From the NCBI GenBank assembly GCA_033763635.1, contig JANRKG010000428.1, positions 1-17,147 on the forward strand: a stretch of DNA of 17,147 bases, given 5' to 3'. The position numbers and the translations under genes were made by a program. Origin of the DNA: JANRKG01 sp033763635 (GTDB lineage: Bacteria; Cyanobacteriota; Cyanobacteriia; GCF-001939115). The notes below the pieces were generated by a model that was not told the origin of the DNA, did not search any database, and saw only the letters and a list, made by a program, of their open reading frames with translations. Position 1 is the stretch's first letter; the number at the start of each line of letters is the position of its first letter. Positions 6,737 through 13,814 of the stretch are shown here, piece by piece.

Positions 6737-8389
6737 ATGACTGCCAATCTCAAGGATTTTGAACAGACGATTCCCGAAAGTACCGGAGGCCGCATTCGCT
6801 ACATTCCCCAGAACAAGCGGCGAGTTCTCTGTGTGTTTCCTCAATATGGTCGCTCCTTTGGGACCTTCCATTATGCCTACCCGCTCATGGCAAATGTCAA
6901 AGCCTTTATGCCGCCTCAGGGCATTTTGGTCGTTGCTGCCTATATGCCAGAGGAATGGGAAGTCCGATTTGTGGATGAAAATATCCGGCCCGCCAAGCCT
7001 GCGGACTACCGTTGGGCTGATGTGGTCATTGTGAGTGGCATGCACATCCAACGGCCCCACATGAATCACATTAATGAGTTGGCCCATCAGTACGGTAAGT
7101 TGACGATCGTGGGTGGCCCGTCAGTCTCCGGTTGCCCCGAATATTACCCCGACTTCGATATCCTGCACCTGGGAGAGCTAGGGGATGCGACCGATCGCAT
7201 GATTGAGTACATCGACCTGAAGGGGCAGCGTCCGGTAGAGCAAATCCGGTTCGAGACGATGGAGCGGTTGCCCCTCAGCGAGTTTCCAACCCCCGCTTAC
7301 CATTTGCTAGACATCAATCAATATTTCCTGGCGAATGTGCAATTCTCCAGTGGATGCCCCTATCGCTGTGAGTTCTGTGACATCCCCGAACTTTATGGAC
7401 GCAACCCCCGCTTAAAAACGCCAGAACAGGTGATCCGAGAGTTAGATGCGATGCTGGCTTCCGGGAATCCGGGGGCTGTGTATTTCGTGGATGATAATCT
7501 GGTGGGCGATCGGCGGGCTTTGGCAAAATTGCTGCCCCATCTCATTGAGTGGCAGAAAACCAATGGCTACCCCATTCAGTTTGCCTGTGAAGCCACCTTG
7601 AACCTGGCAATGAGTCCCAAAATCCTGGAGATGATGCGGGAAGCCTACTTCTGTACGGTGTTCTGTGGCATCGAAACCCCCGAAACCGATGCGCTTCAGT
7701 CCATCTCCAAAGACCATAACCTGAGCATGCCCATTCTGGAAGCCATTCAGGTCTTGAACCGCTACGGAATGGAAGTTGTGTCGGGCATTATCATCGGGTT
7801 TGATACGGATACCCCCGAAACCGCCGATCGCATCCTGGAATTCATTCGTCGTTCCCAGATTCCGATGTTGACCATTAACCTGCTCCATGCCCTACCGCGT
7901 ACCCCTCTCTGGCGGCGGCTCGAACAGGAAGGCCGTCTCGTTTTCGACGAAAACCGCGAATCCAACGTGGAGTTTCTGCTGCCCTATGAACAGGTCGTGG
8001 AAATGTGGCAGCGGTGTATTACCACAGCCTATGAGCCAGAATTTCTGTACCAGCGGTTCGCCTATCAGATGGAGCACACCTACCCCAACCGAATTGCCGT
8101 TCCCAACAGTCCGGCCCGGACTTCCTGGGCTAACATCCGCAAAGGGTTGACCATTATGGGAAATATCCTGCTTCGGGTCGGGGTGCTCGGTAGCTACCGC
8201 GATACTTTCTGGCGGATGGCGAAACCAGCCCTGAAAGCGGGCAATATCGAAAGCCTGATCCATGTGGGATTAGTGGGCCATCACCTGATTGAATTTTCCA
8301 AAGAATGCAGTCGAGGCGATGAGTCTGCGTCGTTCTATTCTCAGAAAGTGCGCGATCGGCAGGCGGAAAAGATTAAAGTCACGGTCTAA
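6737..8389 (+). CDS. B12-binding-domain radical SAM protein (DUF4070-like)
   Basis: The 550-residue protein has an N-terminal cobalamin-binding-like Rossmann domain (about 30-180; VLCVFPQYGRSFG, then GILVVAAYMPEEWEVRFVDENIR and IVGGPSVSG) and a radical SAM domain with Cys207, Cys211 and Cys214 in GCPYRCEFCD, which should ligate the [4Fe-4S] cluster that cleaves S-adenosylmethionine. The segments YFVDDN and SGIIIGFDTDTPE follow in the barrel. The C-terminal part resembles DUF4070 (LLHALPRTPLWRRLEQEGRL). Proteins of this architecture include the hopanoid C-2 methylase HpnP and related methyltransferases, but I cannot tell an HpnP from a paralogue, so the substrate is unassigned. No hopanoid genes are adjacent. 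The 3' end overlaps the stop of the convergent kinase gene by 4 bases. Confidence 0.85.
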   Translation: MTANLKDFEQTIPESTGGRIRYIPQNKRRVLCVFPQYGRSFGTFHYAYPLMANVKAFMPPQGILVVAAYMPEEWEVRFVDENIRPAKPADYRWADVVIVSGMHIQRPHMNHINELAHQYGKLTIVGGPSVSGCPEYYPDFDILHLGELGDATDRMIEYIDLKGQRPVEQIRFETMERLPLSEFPTPAYHLLDINQYFLANVQFSSGCPYRCEFCDIPELYGRNPRLKTPEQVIRELDAMLASGNPGAVYFVDDNLVGDRRALAKLLPHLIEWQKTNGYPIQFACEATLNLAMSPKILEMMREAYFCTVFCGIETPETDALQSISKDHNLSMPILEAIQVLNRYGMEVVSGIIIGFDTDTPETADRILEFIRRSQIPMLTINLLHALPRTPLWRRLEQEGRLVFDENRESNVEFLLPYEQVVEMWQRCITTAYEPEFLYQRFAYQMEHTYPNRIAVPNSPARTSWANIRKGLTIMGNILLRVGVLGSYRDTFWRMAKPALKAGNIESLIHVGLVGHHLIEFSKECSRGDESASFYSQKVRDRQAEKIKVTV

Positions 8390-11300
8390 TCCGTCTCACT
8401 CAATACCTGCTCAATTTCCTCTAACAACGTCTGCATGGAGAGGGAATTGGGCAGTGTGCGGGTCTTTAACTGAACTAACAATTTCTGCAAACAATGAATA
8501 TCATCCTGAACCAGGGAAGCCAAACTCTGGTCCGTCGAGAGCTCAGGCTGGTTAAGCACCAGGATTGGAGGTCGAATTTCGATCCGCTCCAACAGGGTTA
8601 AGGCATAGATCGCGGCTTGCAAGTAGTGTCTGCAAGATTGGCACTCCAGATCTAACTCTGGCAAGCGAATCACGACTAGGTCCACACACTGACATTGCAA
8701 CTGACGCAGCACATCCAGCCAGGAATAGCTCACAATTCCCTTTAAACCCGCTGTTTGCAAATACTGGACTAGCATTTGAAGCCATTCAACTCGGTGCCCA
8801 GAACGGGAGGAAGAAGGATCTGTTAACTCCTGGGCCATCCATGCATTCACCCCTTCTCCCTCGTCCACTGGCCCCACAATTTCATTCGTCAACAGGGCCA
8901 AGTCAACTGCAACCACTACAGGTTTCCAGTTCACCCCAGCCGCAACCTGTAATACCTGAAGAAGGGCGGAAGCACCACTGGATTTTCCAGTTTTTAGCGG
9001 GTCAAAATCGATCGCCGCCAGACATGGAAAGACCGATAGCCCTGTCACCTGATTCGCTGCCTGGGTCATGGTCTCATCCAACGTGACCAGGGGCAGGGCC
9101 GCCAGCCCTACCTGATGGCTCAACTCTCGTAAATAGGCCACTGGGTCGGGGACGGTGCCCTGCACAACGACGACATGGGGCTTCCAGACACGGGATAGGA
9201 GTTCTGCCTGAGCCAGTTCATCCACCTCTAGCACCCGATGGCGATACCGTTGCAGCATTTCCGTCAGGGGGGTAGACGAAGTAAGCCCCTCCAGGTTTAG
9301 AAGAATAATCGTGAGGCTGATGGCAGATTCGCGACCAATTGCAGGAACACGCAGGGGAGCCAGACGGGATAGCAACTGTTCCAGTGCCCTGCGTTGGATC
9401 GGTAAGTTCAAAAAGCCTTCCACCCGTTGCTGGGTTGCCTGGAGTTTGTCTGCCGCCGTCGCCATCACAATCACCGGAATCTGACGAGTTTCTGCATCCG
9501 ATCGCAGAAGCGTCAATACATCCCACCCTGACAGCAACGGCAGCACTGGATTTAAGAAAATCACACAGGGCTGTAACCGTCGCGCTTTCTCCAGGGCTTC
9601 TGTTCCAGAGCGGGCGATCACCACATGATATCCCAGGCGAGTGAGTTGCTCTGTCAGGCTTTCAATCAGATGGGGAAAACACTCGACCATTAACACCAAT
9701 CGGTTCGAGGCTTGACTGATGCTTGGGAAATGTTGGCCTGGGGCTTGGGACGGCGCATAAGTGCCCCCATGAGGGGGCACGGGAGGCAGGAGCAGGGTAA
9801 ACTGACTCCCCTCCGCTTCCTGAGAAATGAAGGTGACATCTCCTCCATGCAAGCGGGCTAACCGTTGAGTCAGGACCAGTCCCAATCCAGTCCCTTCAAA
9901 GCGACGAGTCAGGGGATTTTCTAGTTGTTGAAACTTCTGGAAAATGAGGTGTTGCTTATCCGCTGGAATCCCAATGCCCCGATCCCAGACTGTAAATGCA
10001 ATCCAGGCTTCCCATCGGTTGACCCGCACCCCCACTTCCCCGATCGCATCCGTAAACTTCAGGGCATTGGTCAGGAGATGCACCAGCATTTGCCGCAAGC
10101 GAGCCTCATCCGCAATCACCGTTTCCAACCCCGGTTCAATTTCCAGATGGATCTCATCCGGAAGCTCAGCTTCTTCAGAAGCGATCACCGTTTGCGTAGC
10201 CGCTGCTGGCTTTTTCCCGCCCTCACCCGCAGCGTCTGTCCTTCCAGCCTGCTGGGCCAGGGCTAACCGACAGGCTGCATCACAGACAGTCGTGAGGGAA
10301 ACAGGTTCCAGCACGAGTTCCAGTTGTCCGGTTTCGATCCGGGTCAGGTCCAAAATATCGTTGACGATCGCCATCAGTTGACGACCGCTCTGGTGAATCA
10401 GGCGCACATACCGGGCCTGTCGCTCATTTAAGCTGCCTAACACCTGCTCCTTCAGCAAGCTGGAAAGCCCCAAAATTGCAGTCAGCGGAGTCTTGAGTTC
10501 ATGACTGATGCAGGATAGAAATTCATCCTTGAGACGATTGAGTTGCAGCAAATCAGCGTTTTTTGCCGTCAGTTCCCGTGCGACTTGCTGTTGTTCTGTG
10601 ATGTCCCAAGCCATCACAAGCCAGAGGGGTTCGGATGTTCGGGGAGTGATGACCTGGATTGGAGCCCGCGCAGAGCCGCCCCCGTCCAGCAGCAGACTAC
10701 TATCCAGGGAAGCGAGCTTAAAGGTCTCTAACAACCAGGACTCTAACGGTTGAGTGCTGATCGCAGTAGGAGATAAGCTTTCCACTGTCATCAACCCATC
10801 AGGTAACGGAATTTTTGTAAACTGCCAGATCCGTTCGCCCCCCTCCTTCGTGGGACACACACATATACAAGTATTGGGTTCTGCCCCAATCTCACACCCC
10901 CCTCCGATGAAGGCAGCAGGGCCAGTAGAAGCTTGCCCCGATCGCTGTCGCTCCAATGGGTCCAGGGATCGATCGCGATCCATCCTCTCCACTGATAGGG
11001 ATTCGAGGACTGCTGCTGCTTCTCGCTGAATCCCGGAAGGATCGAGCAATTCACTTAATTGTTGCTGCCAGACGGGATTTTGAATAATCAATCGCCCCGT
11101 ACTGGTTTGCAGCATCACGGGAAGGGGGATTTGATTAAGAACTTCGATCAGGATCTGGAGGATTTGGGTTCCTCCGGGCGATCGATCCACGCGAATGGCG
11201 TGACGATCGGCGACGGAGACTTCCGGCAAGGTGAGGCTCGGATCAAAGCGGGACAGGGAGAGGGGATTTGTGGCAATTGACTTGAGAACTCGGGGAGCAT

Positions 11301-11691
11301 CCAACAACCCCAAAAATTCCCCAACCGCATTGACGATCGCCCAGTGAGTTTCTGCACTCTCTCCCCCTTGCAGATGGGTGGCCCATTGCCCCAGGTTCAA
11401 ATCTCCCGACAAAATTGTGACGGCTTCAACAACCGACAAATGCTTGATTTCCTGAGAGAGAGCTTCTCCTGGTCGTGTTTCTGGTGGCTTTGTCTCCGAT
11501 CGTCGCGGGGGCAGGAGGTAGGGCAAAAATCGGCTGAGGCGAACAACCCCCGTCGGCTGGCGGGAGGCATTGACCAACACCACCTGTTCGGCTTGCTGCT
11601 GCTCAAAGCAATCTTTCAGGGCTGCCACACTAAAGGTGTCAACACAGATGGGAACAGGCAGCAGAAAATTCTTAAGGAGGGAAGCACACAT
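8386..11691 (-). CDS. Hybrid sensor histidine kinase with three degenerate receiver-like domains
   Basis: The protein has about 1101 residues. In order: an N-terminal region (about 1-145) with two CBS-like segments (VVLVNASRQPTGVVRLSRFL; WAIVNAVGEFLGLLDA), a PAS/PAC-like domain (about 175-370, ending MAWDITEQQQVARE), HisKA with His397 in SHELKTPL, and HATPase with Asn542 (NALKF), Asp570 (DRGIGIP) and GTGLGL. Three receiver-like domains follow. Their phospho-acceptor positions hold Asn714 (IFLNPVLP), Gln844 (VVVQGTVP) and Arg1009 (VVIRLPEL) instead of Asp. The kinase core looks intact, so it should autophosphorylate and pass phosphate to a separate regulator. No membrane segment is visible, so it is probably cytosolic. 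It is transcribed divergently from kaiA, and a clock link is inference. The ATG at 11691 is chosen. TTGs at 11703 and 11724 are in frame, and a TGA precedes them. It is not SasA, as there is no KaiB-like N-terminus. Confidence 0.88.
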   Translation of the reverse strand: MCASLLKNFLLPVPICVDTFSVAALKDCFEQQQAEQVVLVNASRQPTGVVRLSRFLPYLLPPRRSETKPPETRPGEALSQEIKHLSVVEAVTILSGDLNLGQWATHLQGGESAETHWAIVNAVGEFLGLLDAPRVLKSIATNPLSLSRFDPSLTLPEVSVADRHAIRVDRSPGGTQILQILIEVLNQIPLPVMLQTSTGRLIIQNPVWQQQLSELLDPSGIQREAAAVLESLSVERMDRDRSLDPLERQRSGQASTGPAAFIGGGCEIGAEPNTCICVCPTKEGGERIWQFTKIPLPDGLMTVESLSPTAISTQPLESWLLETFKLASLDSSLLLDGGGSARAPIQVITPRTSEPLWLVMAWDITEQQQVARELTAKNADLLQLNRLKDEFLSCISHELKTPLTAILGLSSLLKEQVLGSLNERQARYVRLIHQSGRQLMAIVNDILDLTRIETGQLELVLEPVSLTTVCDAACRLALAQQAGRTDAAGEGGKKPAAATQTVIASEEAELPDEIHLEIEPGLETVIADEARLRQMLVHLLTNALKFTDAIGEVGVRVNRWEAWIAFTVWDRGIGIPADKQHLIFQKFQQLENPLTRRFEGTGLGLVLTQRLARLHGGDVTFISQEAEGSQFTLLLPPVPPHGGTYAPSQAPGQHFPSISQASNRLVLMVECFPHLIESLTEQLTRLGYHVVIARSGTEALEKARRLQPCVIFLNPVLPLLSGWDVLTLLRSDAETRQIPVIVMATAADKLQATQQRVEGFLNLPIQRRALEQLLSRLAPLRVPAIGRESAISLTIILLNLEGLTSSTPLTEMLQRYRHRVLEVDELAQAELLSRVWKPHVVVVQGTVPDPVAYLRELSHQVGLAALPLVTLDETMTQAANQVTGLSVFPCLAAIDFDPLKTGKSSGASALLQVLQVAAGVNWKPVVVAVDLALLTNEIVGPVDEGEGVNAWMAQELTDPSSSRSGHRVEWLQMLVQYLQTAGLKGIVSYSWLDVLRQLQCQCVDLVVIRLPELDLECQSCRHYLQAAIYALTLLERIEIRPPILVLNQPELSTDQSLASLVQDDIHCLQKLLVQLKTRTLPNSLSMQTLLEEIEQVLSETD

Positions 11692-11899
11692 GGGAATGGG
11701 CAAATAGGTTCCGTACTGGAGCAAGACTCACCGAAATCACCCGATCGGCATCTGAGAGGAATGCGATCTTAAGTGCTTTGTCTCCGGGGCTTGGGAATAC
11801 AACTGAATCAGTGGTTGCATATCCCCACTTAATAGATTACGACCAGACATATCCTGCTGGACTTTCATCAGAGTGCCCCTTCCGAAAACCTTAAACAGC

Positions 11900-11928
11900 T
11901 TGACAGCAAAAACTCTGATCAATATTTT
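11900..11928 (+). promoter_or_regulatory. Candidate sigma70-type promoter for kaiA
   Basis: A perfect -35 box TTGACA (11900-11905) is followed after 17 bases by TATTTT (11923-11928). If used, the kaiA leader would be about 420 bases and include both tandem repeats. This rests on pattern match only. Confidence 0.3.
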
Positions 11929-11968
11929 GGGCAATCTTCTTTTACTGAACAGTCTTTGAATATCCTTC

Positions 11969-11998
11969 AAGCATTACGCCTAAAAGCATTACGCTTAA
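11969..11998 (+). repeat. 15-bp tandem repeat in the kaiA upstream region
   Basis: AAGCATTACGCCTAA (11969-11983) is followed at once by AAGCATTACGCTTAA (11984-11998), with one mismatch. Direct repeats with roughly 1.5 helical turns of spacing can be operator pairs for response regulators, but this does not closely match the HLR1 motif bound by RpaB. The regulator, if any, is unknown. Confidence 0.75.
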
Positions 11999-12291
11999 GC
12001 TCCCTGCTTGCAAATCCACCGATCCGTTCTGATCCGCTCTACCAACCTCAATCATTCCCCAAGGCTTCCCTAACTGACCAGGAATCCAGAAGGACTTTAC
12101 CCCGTAGACTTACTGCTAATTATGACGGCATCTCCGAAAAATTGATGACCTGTGCAATTACAATTAATGTTTAGAAACTATTAATCTTTGGAAACGAATC
12201 TTTAGGGTTCATCCCTTCTTTTTCAATATTTTGTTGTGCTTTTTAGTGATTTGCTGCCTTTTTCCAGGTTAGGGTTCGCGACCCTTCTATA

Positions 12292-12318
12292 TCTACTGGC
12301 TTTTGTCTACTGGCTTTT
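12292..12318 (+). repeat. 14-base tandem repeat just before kaiA
   Basis: TCTACTGGCTTTT occurs at 12292-12304 and again at 12306-12318, with one base between. The second copy ends 38 bases before the proposed kaiA TTG start. Confidence 0.8.
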
Positions 12319-12356
12319 CGTCCACTCTTATCCTTCACCATTCTGGATCGATCGCT

Positions 12357-13256
12357 TTGCGCCTTCTACTCTCTATCTGTACGCTCGTCGATTCCGATGC
12401 CCTTGCTCAGGGGTTGCTCAAGATGTTGGGACCCGATCGTTATACGGTGACTCCCTTCGAGACGGAATCTGAGTTTTTTAGTTTTGTCGAGCAGCATAAA
12501 CAACAGATAGATTGCCTGGTTTTTCGGTACAGTTCTCAATCCACTGCCCTGGTCCGCTGTTTGTTGGAACAGGCAATTTTGTTACCTGCGGTCGTCCTTT
12601 ACCAGGACGGAGAATTACCTGCCGAAATCGGAACACGGCCCGATGAGATTGAGGTTGGGCAAGCCGCCCTTACGGCTCAAAACCTGGCTCAAGCCAAACC
12701 ACCGCTCTTCTACCATGCAGCAACGGTCGAAATGGACATTGCTCAACTCGATCGCCTTCCAGCCCTGGTTGATCAGGCGATTGTTCAATTTTTGAAACTT
12801 TCGATCGTTGATGCTTTCTTTCATCGGGGATTGACTGGGGTGTTGCTGGAACAACAACACCGTCTTGCAGAAAAGCTTAAAGAACGACTTGGTTATCTGG
12901 GCGTGTATTACAAGCGAAACCCCACCAGTTTTCTCCGAAATCTAACCCCTGAAGAGAGGCAAACTTTCATGGAGGATATGCGGGAAGGGTATCACGATAT
13001 CATTCTCAATTATTTTTCCAAGGAGGCTTCAGAACTCAATCAAAAAATTGATAATTTTGTCAATCTCATCTTTCTCGCAGATGTCCCAGTCTCCCAAATC
13101 GTAGAAATCCACATGGAACTGATGGATCAGTTTTCTAAACAGCTAAGATTGGAAGGCCGCAGTGAGGAAATTTTGCTGGATTATCGCCTGACCCTCATTG
13201 ATGTGATTGCCCATTTGTGTGAAATGTATCGGCGATCGATTCCAAGGGAAGACTAA
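12357..13256 (+). CDS. kaiA: Circadian clock protein KaiA
   Basis: KaiA (299 residues here, 284 in Synechococcus elongatus) binds the C-terminal tail of KaiC and stimulates its autophosphorylation. The N-terminal half (about 1-150) is a pseudo-receiver domain with weak conservation. The C-terminal four-helix dimerisation and KaiC-binding domain (about 190-299) is near identical to the family: ERLGYLGVYYKR, IDNFVNLIFLADVP, VEIHMELMD, and the final block LLDYRLTLIDVIAHLCEMYR followed by RSIPRE. Start choice: translation from the TTG at 12357 gives MRLLLSICTLVDS, which aligns residue for residue without gap with the S. elongatus N-terminus (MLSQIAICIWVES). The frame runs up to another TTG at 12303, giving an 18-residue Ser/His-rich extension I consider untranslated. 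The first in-frame ATG (Met23) would remove the first strand and helix. kaiB follows after 243 bases. Confidence 0.96.
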   Translation: MRLLLSICTLVDSDALAQGLLKMLGPDRYTVTPFETESEFFSFVEQHKQQIDCLVFRYSSQSTALVRCLLEQAILLPAVVLYQDGELPAEIGTRPDEIEVGQAALTAQNLAQAKPPLFYHAATVEMDIAQLDRLPALVDQAIVQFLKLSIVDAFFHRGLTGVLLEQQHRLAEKLKERLGYLGVYYKRNPTSFLRNLTPEERQTFMEDMREGYHDIILNYFSKEASELNQKIDNFVNLIFLADVPVSQIVEIHMELMDQFSKQLRLEGRSEEILLDYRLTLIDVIAHLCEMYRRSIPRED

Positions 13257-13499
13257 GTTTAGGGTTTTTTATGGGTGAGTTTTAGAGAGAGTGAATCGCC
13301 AAGCGGAGAGCGTTAAAAAACGAGGGGAAACCGTCACAAAAAGCCTGAGGGCAATGCATTGTTTTCTGGTAAAAGCCTTATTTTTAATCTTTTATTTTTA
13401 ATTTAGAAATGAAATCACAAGTGCCATGATGAACTTAATTCAAGCTGTCTGAAAACTAGAGTTAAAGAGCTTATTTCCAATATTTTTCTCAACGACGCT
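13257..13499. promoter_or_regulatory. kaiA-kaiB spacer, probable kaiBC promoter region
   Basis: This 243-base spacer is AT-rich from about 13376 onward, unlike the rest of the locus. TTATTTTTAAT occurs twice (13378-13388 and 13392-13402), a 14-base period. In S. elongatus a separate, clock-controlled kaiBC promoter lies in the equivalent gap. The length and composition agree with that here. I see no strong terminator after kaiA and no clean -35/-10 pair, so partial read-through from kaiA is possible. Confidence 0.45.
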
Positions 13500-13814
13500 A
13501 TGAGTCCTTACAAAAAAACTTACATTCTAAAGCTCTATGTAGCAGGTAACACACCCAATTCAATCCGAGCGCTAAAAACCCTCAAAGCAATTTTGGAGCA
13601 GGAATTTCAGGGAGTTTATGCCCTGAAAGTGATTGATGTGTTAAAAAATCCCCAGCTTGCTGAAGAAGATAAGATTCTGGCAACGCCCACCCTTGCTAAA
13701 ATATTGCCCCCCCCGGTACGCAGAATTATTGGGGATTTGTCCGATCGAGAAAAAGTGTTAATAGGGTTAGACCTCTTGTACGACGAATTACGCGAGGACG
13801 AGGCAAATGGCTGA
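13500..13814 (+). CDS. kaiB: Circadian clock protein KaiB
   Basis: The 104-residue protein closely matches cyanobacterial KaiB, with the invariant N-terminus KTYILKLYVAGNTPNS, the central block KVIDVLKNPQLAEEDKILAT and the C-terminal IIGDLSDREKVLIGLDLLY. KaiB is a thioredoxin-like metamorphic protein. In its fold-switched state it binds the KaiC CI ring, sequesters KaiA and exchanges partners with SasA and CikA. Residues that control fold switching in the Thermosynechococcus protein (Tyr8, Pro71, Gly89, Asp91, Tyr94) are all present at the same numbers. The ATG at 13500 gives the family start MSPYKKTY. No Shine-Dalgarno is evident. The stop codon lies inside kaiC's start region (8-base overlap), implying coupled translation. 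A run of eight C (13707-13714) encodes part of Pro70-Pro72. Confidence 0.98.
   Translation: MSPYKKTYILKLYVAGNTPNSIRALKTLKAILEQEFQGVYALKVIDVLKNPQLAEEDKILATPTLAKILPPPVRRIIGDLSDREKVLIGLDLLYDELREDEANG

Larger units (their letters stand above)
11692..12356. other. Divergent spacer between the hybrid kinase gene and kaiA
   Basis: These 665 bases should hold the kinase and kaiA promoters. Visible structures are a possible sigma70-type promoter (11900-11928), a 15-bp tandem repeat (11969-11998), a small hairpin (AGGGT 12271-12275 with ACCCT 12281-12285) and a 14-base tandem repeat (12292-12318). A 43-codon minus-strand frame (11737-11868) has AAGGGG seven bases before its ATG and ends 45 bases before the kinase ATG. 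I regard it as a possible leader ORF, not a firm gene. No RNA gene is recognised. Confidence 0.5.

Noticed and set aside
12236..12472. Hydrophobic 78-codon frame overlapping the start of kaiA
   Set aside because: It starts with TTG, runs out of frame into kaiA, and its second half is a shadow of conserved kaiA codons.
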